A program made the position numbers and the translations under genes. The notes below the pieces were generated by a model, which saw only the letters and a program-made list of their open reading frames with translations, was not told the DNA's origin and did no database searches. DNA of 64,000 nt from Salvator merianae. Taxonomy: Eukaryota > Chordata > Lepidosauria > Squamata > Teiidae. Of this stretch, positions 36,138 through 48,631 are shown piece after piece (the first letter of the stretch is position 1; each line of letters starts with the position of its first letter). The stretch spans positions 3,929,996 to 3,993,995 of the forward strand of contig QVOM02000103.1 of NCBI GenBank assembly GCA_003586115.2, read 5' to 3'.

Positions 36138-36625
36138 CAAAGCTCAGATTCCATCAATTTGTAGGTGTATTCCCCCCCCCCCGCACTGTGCATCACCTTG
36201 CACTTACAAACATTGAAATTTATAAATTGCCACTTGGACTTGCCCAATATCAAGAGGTCCTTCTGCTGCTCTTCATAGTCTCTTTCAGTTTTCAGTACCC
36301 TGAATAATTTGGTGTCTTCAGCAGATCATTTATGAATGAATTAAAAAGCACAAGTCACAATACCGAACCTTGGGGGACCACACTTTTCACTTGCCTCCAC
36401 TCTGAGAATTGTCCATTGATTTCTACTACTATTGTTTTCTGTCCTTTTGCCAGTTACCAATCTAGCACAGAATCTACCCTGTTACTCAATGACTGATAAG
36501 ATTAATCAAATGCCTTTGATGTGCAACTTTGTCAAAAACCTTCTAAAAGTCCAGAAAGACAATGTCAACAGAATCTGATCTTCATCAAGAGATAAACAGT
36601 TGCTAAAATGCATTTCTTTATTTTA

Positions 36626-36960
36626 GTACAGTAATCCCTCATATGAGGGTTTTGTTCCAGTAAGCTACCTCATTATGCAAAGTCTTATTATAAAAGTAAT
36701 TGTTGCCATATAAAAAAAGGAGATAGGGGAACCAAGGCAACTGGGCCATCTGGACTACCTATGCAAATTGATAGATAACTCCTCCACTAGGTGCTGTTGG
36801 TGAACTACAAAAGCCAAGGAAGAAGGACTATCAAACTGACACACTGCAAATAACTGCACTATAATAAGCCAGTAGGAAAGCACAGTGGCATAGAACTATA
36901 AGTCAATGGGCACTTTGCTTTGATTGGTTGCTAGAGAACTGAAACAGTATAGATGTCCAA
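36626..36960. mobile_element. Possible Tigger/mariner-like transposon end
   Basis: It begins TACAGTAATCCCTCATATGAGGG, resembling the TA-flanked ends of pogo/Tigger elements (CAGTAATCCCTCG...). The matching right end was not found and no transposase frame is present, so the right boundary is a guess. Confidence 0.35.
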
Positions 36961-37337
36961 AATACCCATGCTGCTGAGGTCAGTTGGTAATGGAATTTCA
37001 ACAACATGGGAGTATTATCCTATAAAAAAGATGGATTGTGTTTTGGGAGAAAAACTATTTTAATGACCTGCTTTATTTCAGTCCCTTTGGGCTTGAGAAG
37101 GCATGTCCATCAGTCACTGCATAGGAACACACGTTGTGAGTCTTCAGGAACGTTTTCTGGCCCATGTCAACTCGCCAAATAACAAAATGCTAAATCAAAA
37201 AGTTATTTGTCTTTTAGAATATGCCAAAAGCTGTGTTTATGGGAAGTGATAAATGGCCCCAGTCTCAGGGCCAGGAAATTCTAGAGGACTGAAATGCAAC
37301 AGGTGAGCCCAAATAAGACTATTTGAAAGGGTGTGTG

Positions 37338-37495
37338 TTATTGTTGGGTACAATTGACTTGGGTTCAACTCCTGGTTTACTACATGGGCACCTCTCTGCA
37401 GATTTCTTGGTAAAGATACTGAAGTGGTTTGTCATTGCCTACAGGGCTGGCCTTACACTAATTTCACCCAGTGGGGTCCCACACTCAAAGCAGGA
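37338..37495 (-). mobile_element. tRNA-derived SINE, copy 1 (degraded)
   Basis: The left part TTGTTGGGTACAATTGACTT..CATGGGCACCTCTCTGCAG..TTCTTGGTAAAGATACTGAAG..TTTGTCATTGCCTAC aligns with the copies at 45297 and 52289. In the minus orientation these give a tRNA-like head followed by the body and a CCCAACAA end. The tRNA-like head here is decayed beyond box recognition. Confidence 0.55.
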
Positions 37496-39417
37496 CAGGT
37501 GGAGGAGAGGATCAATAAGTCTTTTCTTTTCTTTTTTTTAACTACTGCTTTAAAAGAGCCTCTGTAGACATTAGCAGCACAGGTAGCCAAAGCAGCCATC
37601 TCTGTAACATTGGAGTGAGGAAGAAGGACTTGCAACCATGCTGCTTTATCTACCAAAATTCATAGCCAGGCACAGCTACAACAGTGCTAAGAAGGCAAGG
37701 AAGATTACACCAGAATAAGCTGACAAAAAAACCCTGGTTTATCTGACTCACGGAGGTAGTGAGAGAATAATGCACTGAGACAAGGGAGCTCCTTAAAAAG
37801 TAAAAAATTAAAAAGTGAAGCAAAAGTAATGACAGGGAAGAGTAGATGAAGGGAAAGAGTAAATAAAGAAAAGTGGATGGTGGTTGTTTTAAGGCTTAGA
37901 AATGAGGTGAAATATTTTTTTTTCTCCTCCTCCCCCCTTTCCCCTCTGTTTTGCCACAATAAGCATGCTGTGATTAAAGTTAAACCCTTTGTTCTGAAGC
38001 AATTTGAGGTAAAAAATCTAGCAGAAAGCAAGTATAAAATTAAAAAGCAAGATTGGCTAGCGTATGAAAACCTAATCTAAAACTAAGAATAGAGAGTTGT
38101 ATCTTTTTTGCTGTCAAGAATCCCAGTATTACTGTGGCACAGCACCTCCTGGGCTAGTCTGTGTTGAAGTTCATTTTAGAACTGACAGTTTTTACAGAAA
38201 AAGAGCAGTACACAAGTGCTACTTACCAAGGTTGTTGTTTTTTTTTTTCCCTTCATTTTGCCTGGACAAGCCATTTCAAACCAGTCAGTTATAGGTCATT
38301 GTGACACTGAGAGATATTTGATCTTAACAGCTGGAATGAAAAGCAAGGAAGTTCTTGGACCAATTTCTCAGATTATTTTGCTCATGCAAGATCTCATCCT
38401 GCCATATCAGTCTAGATATCTGGGACTAAGGGTCTTGCTGAAATCACTACAATCCCTTGCTGCATTTTTTATAACAAGCCTAAAGGGATTTGTTAAAATC
38501 ACTACCTACCAAGAAACCTGTGACAAACAAAAAAAACTTTGAGAGTGAGAGCCCAGAGAGAAAACATACTTTATGGCATCATTGTGCCAAAGTTGAAGCT
38601 TTAGAAAGAAGCCCAGAGCAACAACTTAGGGTTGATATGAGTGGCAGTGTCCACCTACCTACTCTAATAGATCAAAGCCAAGGGTTTGTATATTGTTGCC
38701 TCTCACAAAGTAAAAGGGACATCTGCAGCTAGGCGGCAATCCATCTGTTGATTCAGGCCATAAGATTAGCTTAACAGGATGACAAAGCCATGGATATCTA
38801 GGTTCACCTTGAGAAGCAAGTCAGATGACAGAAGAATAAACATTCACCCCAAGACTTCAGTAAGGTTCTGGGAAGACCCTGGGCCAAGGGTACTTCCACT
38901 CAGCAGGACTAATTCAGTTATGGAAATTTAGTTTCATGGGGAAGCACAGTAATTTTTACTGGAAGTTTTGATAGCATTTAGTTTGTATGACTGTAAGATA
39001 GACACAGGACTGTAGATAGCTGAATTCAAACTCCAAGCCCCCTGCAGAATTCTCTAGATGAGAAATACAAGTGTATGAAACTTTGGCCCAAACCATGAGT
39101 TTTCTTTGAAGCCCCTAAGAGATCCAACACTTGGAGCAGAAAGTTATGAATTTGAAGCATGCAACCATACCTTCCCCTTTATGACTTCAGGAAATGTATA
39201 AAAACACCCCCTTTTGAATGCTTTTCTTTGGTACTCAGCAACTGAAAGTAGCAAAGGAAGCCACAATTTGGGGAAAAAAGGATGACAGTGACTTTGGTTG
39301 GAACCCAATTCATTTCCACTTGGCCAAATCGACATATCTGATCAAAAGATAGGGATGAAGAGTGGCTCATGGTTAATCCATTTACAGTGGAAGAGTTGAG
39401 AGGGAAACTGCATTAAA
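37496..39417. other. Unannotated stretch
   Basis: No gene recognised. Short T/C-rich runs occur near 37914-37945 and 38230-38255. Confidence 0.5.
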
Positions 39418-41700
39418 AGTTGGCGAAAAAAAATGTACAAAAGAGGACAAAAAGTTCAAAAGTGCTAAAGTGAAAGTAAACCCACAAATGTTTCAAAAAT
39501 GATACATTCACAAGATTTTTAATGAGTCCAATTCATTTCAGGCTGTCCCATAGCATTCATCAGGATCTAAAAAACAATATAAAAACCATATAAAGCATTA
39601 CTAAATATAGCATTATTATACAAAACAAATTTAATATGTGATTGTAATTAATTAAAAATATATCTTAAATGAATATGTCATTCCTCTAAGAGTTTTAAAA
39701 ACTTCTTCTCCTGCATTTTAAAGAAAGTGTATATGTTGCATCATACTGGACGAAAGAGTAGTTATCTGCTTAAACAACCAGGCTCAATGTCTGGCATTAA
39801 AGAAATATACATTCTAAAGATCAAAACCCATCTCTTATACAGATATTAACGTGCCATGTTTTCACCAGTGGCAAATAATCTATATCTCATTTAGACCCAC
39901 TGGAGATAATGTGGCTAATGTTATAATTGACCAGATTTCTCTCTTTAGTAGAAGTATATTATTTCAGAATTTAATATGTGTGAGCACTTGGATGGGAATG
40001 CAGTAATTAACCAGAGCCAACATGAATTTGTAACAAACAAGTCATGCCAGACTAATCTCATTTCCTTTTATGACAAAATTACTGGATGGATCGATCAAGG
40101 AAAGGCTGTGGACATAGTATATCTTGACTTTAGCAAAGCATTTGACAAGGTGTCTCATACTATACATTGAAAAAATTACCAAATATGGGATTGACAGGAC
40201 AACTGTTAGGTGGATTCATAACTGGCTTAGTGATCGTACTCAAAGAGTGGTCATAAATGGTTTCACATCCAGTTGGAAGACTGTCTCGAGTAGGGTACCG
40301 CAAGGCCCTGTCTTGGGCGCAGTGCTGTTCAACATTTTTATAAATGATCTGGATGAAGGAGTCGAGGGGACACTGATCAAATTTGCAGATGACACAAAGC
40401 TAGGAGGGGCTGCTAACACTAGGGAGGAGAAGGAGAGGATTCAAAATGATTTGGACAAGCTTGAACAGTGGGCTGAAACTGACATTTAACAGGGAGAAAT
40501 GCAACGTTCTACATCTGAGTAAGAAAAATGACAATATCCAATACAGAATGGGAGGAATCTCGCTGAGCAGCAGCACATGTGAAAAGGATCTGGGTGTACT
40601 AGTAGATCACAGATTAAACATGAGTCAACAGTGTGATGCAGATGCAAAAAAGGCACACACCATCCTGGGGTATATCAAGAGGAGCATAGAGTCTAGATCA
40701 CGAGAAGTAATTATCCCTATTTACTCTTCCTTGGTCAGACCTCATCTGGAGTATTGTGTTCAGTTTTGGGCACCCCAATTTAAAAAAGACACTGAAAAAC
40801 TGGAACAAGTTCAGAGAAGGGTGACCAAAATGGTGAGTGGTCTGCAAACCATGGCCTACGAGGAACGGTTAAAGGACCTAGGAGTGTTTAGCCTGCAGAA
40901 GAGAAGACTGAGAGGAGACATGATAGCTGTTTTCAAGTATCTGAAGGGCTATCACAGTGCGGAAAGATTGGCCCTATTCTCAATTGCACAAGAAGGAAGG
41001 ACTAGAAACAATGGGATGAAACTTCAAGGGAGTAGATACAGGCTAGATATTAGGAAAAACTTTCTGACTGTAAGGGCAATCGGTCATTGGAACAGGTTAC
41101 CACAGGAGGTGGTGGGCTCCCCTTCGCTGGAAGTTTTCAAGGAAAGGCTGGACAGTTATCTGTCTGGGATGCTTTAGTGAATCCTGCATTGAGCAGGGGG
41201 TTGAACACGATGACCCTGGAGGTCCCTTCCAACTCTATGATTCTATGATTCTATGTTCTGAAGTCAAAAACGTGATATCATTAAAAGAGTGCTGTTTTTC
41301 TACAAAATGTGCCATCATTGACTTGCCGTTTTATATATTTGACATTGCGTACATGTTCTCCATCACGTATCTTAAGGGGTCATATTATCTTGCCTGCATA
41401 GATTTTTCAGAATGAACATTGGATAAGATATACAACATAAGGGTAGAGTATGTGATAAGAATAAATTCTATTGTTCTTATTTGTTTGAAAAGTACTAATT
41501 TTGTAGTATTTACAGAAAAAAATAGTGACCACGTGGATGATGACCCTTTGGTTGAGAACCAGTTAACTTATATTAGTTACATGATTTTTTTTAAAAAAAA
41601 TTCTTTGAATGCAGTCATCACCAATATATCTTTGAGTTTCATTATATGTATGAAGAAAATGATAGGATTCTTCTTGCACCTGACTATGTCACTCATAATA
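39418..41700 (-). pseudogene. Antisense Penelope-like element with GIY-YIG nuclease remnant
   Basis: On the minus strand, KLKDILVMTAF (PLE core LKDxLVxS) occurs near 41640-41610. IYAGKII-stop-PLKIRDGEHVRNV at 41403-41341 matches the PLE GIY-YIG block YVGKT.RPLK.RI.EH..NI. After the inserted CR1, DIDYLPLVKTWHV near 39890-39850 matches DIDxLLxxxExxWI. The 3' part carries the recurring end text (TGATGAATGCTATGGGACAGCCTGAAATG, inverted, near 39533-39560) and ends near GTTGGCG (inverted) at about 39418. Omitting the CR1, the spacing between the two nuclease blocks is about 48 codons, as expected for one domain. Stops and the insertion make it dead. PLEs use this nuclease to start reverse transcription at the target. 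Confidence 0.7.
39966..41257 (+). pseudogene. CR1 retrotransposon, 5'-truncated, inserted in the Penelope-like element
   Basis: Sense ORF2 RT runs in three successive frames. The first (39976-40160) has VDIVYLDFSKAFDKVSH. The second (about 40151-40485) has SRVPQGPVLGAVLFN and an intact catalytic FADD at 40382-40393 (FADDTKL). The third (about 40486-41177) has NREKCNVLHL, KDLGVLVDHRL, SLVRPHLEYCVQFWAP, AYEERLKDLGVFSLQKRRLRGDMI and the C-terminal HWNRLPQEVV..FKERLD. Frames change near 40160 and 40486, the latter at a short deletion after LEQWAET. The 3' end is the CR1 hallmark CTTCCAACTCTATGATTCTATGATTCTATG tail, at about 41228-41257. It is one of the best-preserved LINE fragments here, with no internal stops in the third frame, but it is truncated and frameshifted. 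Confidence 0.9.
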
Positions 41701-42239
41701 TGCCATTGTTTCTTTGTTAATCTCTATAAAACATTGCTGATGGGATTGTGTGTAAGAGAGCAATGGATGTGACTCCAGAAATTGTATGTGGAGGCTTGTC
41801 TGAAGTTATTGTTATTTACTGCTGTTGGAAATTCCCTGTGTCTTCAAAACAGAGGATTTTTTGGTATAATCTCGCATAGAGTAATAGTTGCATTTGACTC
41901 TTAAAAACTTGCCCAATGGTAAATTGTCTCTTAAATATTTAAGATGTGAAATGTCATGCAAGGATATAGAAAAAATTGGGTATAATATTTAAAAAAGCAA
42001 AAATGTTGTCCATCTAGTTAAAAAGTGACAGAAACACTTTCAGTATGGCAGTATAGTTTGAATGCTTAAGTTTTTCTCTCCACATCCCTTCAAAATCAGC
42101 TCTGTAGTTATATGTCTATGAAATCTAACCCCTTGCTAAAAGTTCCACGATAAATGTGGGAGCCCTTGTATGTGTAATTTGTATGAAGGACTTCTCATAT
42201 TATACCAAATTATTGGAATGTTCTTTTTCTATCTTGCAA
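41701..42239. other. Unannotated stretch
   Basis: AT-rich; it may contain further decayed Penelope-like text, not alignable by eye. Confidence 0.45.
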
Positions 42240-42556
42240 CACTACATCCAGGAATCACTGACAGGCAAGAAAGTTAGGACCTTCCATAGGCTATTCGCAG
42301 GGAGTGAGAACAGCTAAGGGCTTTGCCCTCATCTCTTGCTTGATAACACTGAGAAGCAAATAGTGGACAACTGTGTACGATGGGATGCCAGGCTAGATGG
42401 GCTGTGGCTACTTTCATAAGCCTGCAAATTTCAATCAAGTTCTGCTCATGAGTTCTGCTCAAGTTCATTGCACTTGGTTGGTCGCTGTGAGAATAACTAT
42501 TTCATTAGTTGACGATGTTGGGCTAATCCAGCAAGGCTACTATTATGTTCTTTAAC
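42240..42556 (+). mobile_element. CR1 3' end fragment(s), sense
   Basis: GATGTTGGGCTAATCCAGCAAGGCTACTATTATGTTCTTTA at 42512-42556 is the sense version of the CR1 3' terminus seen inverted at 5856 and 34031. Upstream, CAGGCTAGATGGGCTGTGG (42390-42408) is the typical preceding block, but the spacing is abnormal and GTTCTGCTCA/GAGTTCTGCTCAAG is duplicated between them. It may be two overlapping fragments. Confidence 0.55.
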
Positions 42557-42890
42557 AGCTTTTCCATTAAATATATAAGCAGTCTTCAATTTATGTGGAG
42601 TTTTGATTATTACTTTGAGCTTTTGTTATTGTAGCAGTGAGCTGTATTGGCATTTTAACCATTTTCTGACAGATGTCGTGAGTACCTTTTAAATTAAAGG
42701 AATAGAATAGATATACATATTTTTAAATTATATATACACTTTAAAACATTAAACTATGTGCATTCTGCTGATTTTTTAGCGTTTACACAAATTTCAGCTG
42801 TTGTTAAAATAGCATCACTGCACATCTGCAGCTGGGGACAGGATGACAGAAAGAAAAGTATTAACAGACCTGTGGCAGTGATGACTCCAA
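42557..42890. other. Unannotated stretch
   Basis: AT-rich with nothing recognisable. Confidence 0.5.
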
Positions 42891-43275
42891 GGGTATGATC
42901 ACACAAACAGAAGCCTCTGAGGCACATTTGAGGCTCTTGGGACAGAAGAAAAATATAAAAGAAACACTTACCCTGTCCCCAAGCCTCTTTTTTTTACATC
43001 CTTTCTGCAGATGCAAAAATATCACTCTCGGGGCAAGAAGGAGTTAAAAGTCAAAACAGGCGGGAGGCTACTGGGGCTCTTAACCAATCCTAGCCTGTTC
43101 CTGCCTCTGACAAATCAGGTCCACAGAAAATTAACTGGCAGTGGCCTATGGGAAGTGAGGAAAGAAGGCAAGTCACCTGTTTCTTAGTGTGTGACATGGG
43201 TTCCCCCCCCCTTCCTCCATAAGTGGGGTGATCCAAGGAAAGGAATGCTGTAAAACCCTTTGCCTGATCACACCC
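42891..43275. mobile_element. Inverted-repeat MITE (GGGTGTGATCAC ends)
   Basis: The left end GGGTATGATCACACAAA and the right end, inverted GGGTGTGATCAGGCAAA, form a 17-bp terminal repeat with few mismatches. The interior of about 350 bp is GC-richer than its flanks and non-coding. No target duplication could be confirmed. A lone similar end, GGGTGTGATCAGACAATG, sits at 17410-17427 next to the long L2. Confidence 0.55.
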
Positions 43276-45296
43276 CTCTGTAGGCCTTACTTTTGTGTGC
43301 TAATAAAGATAGACAATTAAGTATGCAGGCCAAAGTATGTATTTAAATTAAAATCGAGTTTGCCACTGTAAAAAGAAGATTTAATACAGTTGTGTGCCTT
43401 AAACAGAACAGAAAATCTTTTGACATGAAATTGTTATCTTGACATTTAGACATTTAAAGTGATCGATGGGAATGCAACAATGAACTTTCATTGTAAGTGA
43501 AGAAAGAGGCATGTAATACTCCTGGGTAGCTGACAAACTCAATTCTCTAAAGTGCAATCATTAAAGATTTAAGGAATTGATTAGTATCACTTTATGATAA
43601 TGCACTCAAATTAAGCATTGATTAGGGGCAAACTTGTGGTACTAACTTAATATTAAATGGATATTGGCAAGAGTTGTGTTTTCTCAGCAAGTTTTAAATT
43701 AGATTAATGCATTGCCTTCCTTGTTTCAGACTGCTTTAATTATTTGAACTTATTTAGATGAACTTTATTTAGAAGCGGAGAAAAAAAATCTATAGTAGGT
43801 CCGCACAATATCTCCAACAGCAACTACACTGTTGAAGAAATGTAGTTGAAGAAATGCCGCTTTCTTTGGAGAAGGTGTCAGGATTTCAAAATTTTACTCC
43901 CTTTGCACAGCAGCGAGCTCAGCACGTGAATTGAGGAACAGCACCTAGATGTCATGGAATTCAGATTCCCTTTACCTCCAAGTAACATAACTGATAAACT
44001 GGGACAGGACAGGCTTTAGGCAGTCTAAGTAGTGGAGCTACACAGGACATTGAACTCTGGGGGACAGGTAGCACTATTCTGTATTGCATTGCTCTGGCAC
44101 CCCAAGAAGCAGCTGAATAGGCAAATGGCTTGCTTAGCTCAGCTAGGCTGACTCCCAACCCACACCTCCCAACTGGCATGTAGGCCTACTGCTGTAGCAT
44201 GCCACATTGTACCAAGTAGCAAGGATGATGTGCAGCTTGTCTGACTTAGTCACACTAGACTGTTCTGTGTTTTGACCTACACCTTCTGACCTGCCCATAG
44301 GCCAGGCTGGCAGGTTACTGGGGCCAACATGACATAGCAGTTGGCATATGAGCAGGTCAGGAAACATAGGTCAAGGTGCAGCTTAGGATAGTTAAACCAG
44401 ACAAGCTGCTTGTCAGAGTTCCTGAGGCTTGCTGAGCTTGGTTACCCTTGGCCACACTTAGTCATTAGACCCTGCCCCTACCTGCCTTTGCTCAACCCCT
44501 AGGGGATCAGGTACTACCTCCTCACTCCAGGTACTTAATCTGCTGCAGGACACCTTGTGTTGCATTCTAACATCTGAGAAATGTATTTCCAATGCTCTTG
44601 CCTCTAGATCATTAGATGGAGTCAGTTGAATCAAACAGTGGTCCATTCTTCCTGTTTCCAAAAACCAAAATAATATTCTGGATGGCCTACATCTAGGTAG
44701 GGAGGGAAAAATCTTTCCCTGTTGTTGCTACCACTTCTAGGATAGCTGAGTAATGGCACTTATCTAGGGAACTTTCTAGAAAGCTCATCATGTGAGAAAC
44801 CAGTGTCACTCCCCATGTGAGCTGTGGAAGAATGAAAGTTGCAAAGAGAGCGTGTAAAAGGTGGAAAGATGGACTGTTGATGTTTCCTATCAAAGGACAA
44901 TTGTTGGAGAGAATTTAATATTTCCTTTCGCAGATAAATTGCTGTATGAAAAGAGAATCTGTTCCCACTGGACTTTTGCAATAGACAGAAAGTTGCTCTT
45001 GAAGTCTTATGTGAAGTAGATGTCCAAAGGCTTTTCTTTCTGTTAGTTTTCCATACACAGATGTAACCTAGGGAAAAACAAAACAAAAATAGGCCAGTGA
45101 CAATCACCAAAAATGGGTGGGATAGTTTTATTTCAATACCCCCCAGCCATGTGACCTACAGATGCTTTGGGGTACAACTACCATCACTCTCAGCTGCCAG
45201 TTTTTTGAATGCTGGTTAGTTTCACTTATATTCCATTTTTCATCTCAGACTCAGAAGATGATGTAGATAAGGGCGGTGTGGCATGTATATTGGGAC
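43276..45296. other. Unannotated stretch
   Basis: The block at about 43960-44660 is GC-richer than its surroundings and may be an unrecognised repeat. It has no TIRs I could pair and no coding domain. The rest is AT-rich. Confidence 0.45.
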
Positions 45297-45475
45297 TTAT
45301 TGTTGGGTACCACTGACTAGTGTCCAACTTACGGTTGACTACATGGAAAATCCCATGGGCATCTCTCTACAGTTATCTTGGCAGAGATATAGAAGTGATT
45401 TGCCATTTCCTACTTCTGGGAAGAGGCTAAGGATCAAACTGGCAACCTTCAGCTGCCCAGGGGCTTACATCTATT
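45297..45475 (-). mobile_element. tRNA-derived SINE, copy 2
   Basis: On the minus strand the body AATGGCAAATCACTTCTATATCTCTGCCAAGATAACTG..TGCCCATGGGATT..ACTAGTCAGTGGTACCCAACAA follows a tRNA-like head. The head keeps a B-box-like AGTTTGATCCT (inverted near 45430-45440), while the A box has decayed. It matches the copies at 37338 and 52289. Confidence 0.65.
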
Positions 45476-48338
45476 TAAAATATTTGCTAATCAGGAACTT
45501 CCAGACAATATCCTGGTCTTGTGTCAATCATGACTAGCACTGTGGTCCCTAATTTGACACTGGCATTACCAAGCTGATGGTCTTTATATTGACATGCTAC
45601 CCCAAACCCCTTACTCTGAAGCATCCTTCTTCCTCTCACCCACATGCTTTCTTTAGCAGAAATTCAAGGGCAGAATTATTTTATCCACAGAACCGTATCT
45701 TTTAGAGAAATTTAATTTTAAAAATCCATCTTATTATCAGAAATTGCAATGCTGGTATTCCTTCACTACCTCCTTCCTACTACACAAGCAAGTTCAAGGT
45801 ATTCTGAACAGAGGCTAATGATCTTTGTTATTTACTTTTGCCAGTATACCTTCAGGTGTGATCCAAGCTTTTAAACAAGTCAAGGAAAGCTATTGTGTTA
45901 CACTAATTAGAAATAAAGGTACAGGTTAAAATAACAAAAGCACCTCCTCACATAGTTAAATCTGATAGACAGGTTTACTGAACTACAAAAGGAATTAGTT
46001 TTACCACCCTCTTGATCCTCAACTGATGATATCAGAGTAAGAAAAGATAGAACAGTGTGTGCATCTTTGAATTACTTATTGTAATAAAATAACACTAAAC
46101 TGCTTTGAATTGCACTTAAAACTGCTCCCAATATCAGTTGGTACAGAAGCACACTCTACTCAACTAAAAGACACAAATGGACACATATACAGTAAGGTAG
46201 CCATAGTACTGGAATAATTAAAATGTTTGAGTTAATTTTCACAAATATGAAAGTAAAGCAATAAGATAATAAAACCTTCCCCAATTTAGACCATTGTGTA
46301 TAGATTACACATGTGCACAAAATTATTTTTGCAGTATGCTTTGCATCGAACTGAACTGCATCTGTGTGGGCCAGTTCTTAATGAACCTTGAACTATCTGC
46401 CAGGTTCTATGAACAGGTCCACTGTTCACAAATTGGCTAGCAAAGTCTTCCACAGTGTTCTTGTCCTCCTCTATTGTTTCCCCCACGTGTGCAGCAGCAG
46501 CACAGCAAGGGATGCCTGGAAAATGGGATGGAAAAAGATAAGGAGGCCTTAGATACTATTGGGAAGGCCAGGAATGAAATGGGAGTGGGGGTGATCAAAT
46601 AGAATCAATTTCCCACATCCATAGTATATATGATTTGTTGAATCTGTGGTCTTTGAAATGTTAGAAGTTGAATTGCGTTTACAACTTGCAAATTAAGTGA
46701 TTCCTCTAACAAGATGCTAAAAAGTGGCAGAGGGGTTAACAGTCTTTTAGTAGCTTTGGTATTAAATCCACAAATCCAGTATCCAAATACTTTAAACTGG
46801 TGTATGTCTAGTTTATACTGAGCTTTTCTGATTGTTACTTGCAAGAACTATAACTTTGAACTAGGCACCTTAAGCTGGGTTCTTGTCTGTAAAGTGAGTT
46901 TTCTGTGACTAATGCTGCATCCAGATGAGGTGTAAAACCTGTAATTATGTCAGGGCTATTCTGAGATTGCCACACGTGTCTGTGGCAATAGCCCCAGAAT
47001 ATTGGAGTTATATCCTACAATAATGTTATTGTGGGAAAATCAACACACCACCTGAATTTTTAAGAAAACTTACCTGGACAATTGCTCCCAGGATCCACTA
47101 TTTTGGAAATGGCCACCAACATGTGTGGGGCCAAACCAGGCATCACATATGCACATGAGATGTCAATCATGCATTTGCAAGTATTTAATACCTGTATTGT
47201 AATATTGCAGGAACAAGCCTTCAGACCAGGTAAGTCCTTTCAGTTGCCCTGTGCAATTGACCAACAATCTGGGCAACTAGTGATTATTCCAGAAGTGCTT
47301 TCTTCCAGAATATCACTAAATAGCATTATATTTAGGTGCCATCTGAAGGTGGTCTATGTGAATTCTAGCCTTAGAATTATATTTAGAAACAAATGAATCA
47401 GACTGTAAGTATAACAAATGAATCAGACTGAATGTAAGACCATTCAGCTTAACCACTGTTATGAAGCCTGAGTCTCTTTGAAAAGGTCTTATACAAAAAG
47501 CGTGACCTTTCGCTGTTCTGCTTATGACACACTGGAGCCTAGGTTATCCATCAACTGATTTTGCTATTAGCCATAATACGAACTTTCAGCTTGTGTTCAG
47601 CCACTATATCCAGCTATATTTTAGTTTCTGTTTTTATATGTGCAACTGGTTTCCTAAGGTCTTTGCTGCCACACTGTGGATAAAAAAGTTCTCACAGTTT
47701 TCTCACTCTAATAAAGTTTCATTTAAATCTATGTTATATATTTACAATTGAGAAAAGTTCAAATTCCAGTTTGAATATTTCAAAAACAGGTAGGGTTAGC
47801 ATATTGAAAAGATAACTGAATTTCTTATATTTTTAATATTGGTATAATATAAAATATAAGGCAGGCAAGATCTTCTGAAATTTGTACTGTATGCGTTGTA
47901 AGGATAGAGAAGGTCTGTCTGCTTTGCCATATGGTGACTATATTAAAATAAAAGATCCAAAATAAACTGCTAATGCATTCTGACACAAAATGTTGCTGTT
48001 CTGTAGTAGCATTCAACTCAACCTTGATGTTTGGATTGATGTATAAAGAGATTTAAAGTGGGTAGTAAAAAACGTCCTGCAAATTTGTTCAGGTGAGAAC
48101 CTGGCAAGAACTAGCTGGATATAGTTGTGATAATGACAAATGAGATGAAGAGACATACTTAGTTATCTAGTCTTCCAAAATGATCCTGGTCCTTTGACAT
48201 TCTGAAGTTCTTATTCTTTAGCAATAAAATTATTTATAAAGAAGCTGAATATATGTAGAAGAAGCTTTAGAGGCATAAATATGATGGTTCAGCAGCAGTG
48301 GTGATTAAACTATTATTAACTCACACATTACACAAAAC
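45476..48338. other. Unannotated stretch
   Basis: AT-rich. Possible DNA-element debris includes TACACATGTGCACAAAATT near 46305-46323 (similar to the hAT MITE end) and a hairpin ATTGCCACACGTGTCTGTGGCAAT at 46967-46990. No gene. Confidence 0.45.
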
Positions 48339-48341
48339 ATA

Positions 48342-48536
48342 GGCTGTGTTAGACATAACAAAAGCGGTGCCGCAGATGCACTCCAGAAGTACAGTAGTAT
48401 GTGGCCCTCATGCCCCTAACCATTTCTGTCCCACCAGGGGGTAAGGGTGGATTGGTGTGTGAACAATCTCACTTCTAAGCATCTCTGAACTGCCTCAGAG
48501 ATGCTTTTTTTTTTCTTGCTGTGTCTAATCACAGCC
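48342..48536. mobile_element. MITE with ATA target duplication (Harbinger-like)
   Basis: Ends GGCTGTGTTAGACATAAC and, inverted, GGCTGTGATTAGACACAGC. It is flanked by ATA at 48339-48341 and 48537-48539, matching the TWA 3-bp duplication of PIF/Harbinger elements. A 10-bp-arm hairpin (GCATCTCTGA/TCAGAGATGC) lies near 48479-48504. It is 195 bp and non-coding. Confidence 0.65.
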
Positions 48537-48631
48537 ATAGAATAACCACAATGGATCATGTGAGGAACATTAAATGGCAATGGAGAATCTTAGAGGCAAT
48601 TTAGAACTTTGATGTCAGTAACTCCTAGAAA

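Larger units (their letters stand above)
34031..36610 (-). pseudogene. Antisense CR1 RT fragment, interrupted by L1
   Basis: The 3' tail is AACATAAGAACATAAG (inverted TTCTTATG repeats) at 34033-34050. On the minus strand ORF2 text appears in order. VFLDF..AFDKV-like sequence lies near 36560-36520 and a VPQGSVL box near 36370. SAEDTKLFR, a mutated FADDTKL, lies near 36325-36300. After the interruption, [10 protein letters not shown] (CR1 LYKSLVRPHLEYC) lies near 34690, then [28 protein letters not shown] near 34600-34520. A sense-strand L1 (34856-36137) splits it; without that, about 1.3 kb of 5'-truncated CR1 remains. Stops and frame changes make it non-functional. Confidence 0.8.

Noticed and set aside
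47198..47240. A short stretch bounded by TTGCAG and GTAAGT that looks like a micro-exon
   Set aside because: It is only about 22 nt between the signals, with no neighbouring exon candidates. Such pairs are common by chance in 64 kb.
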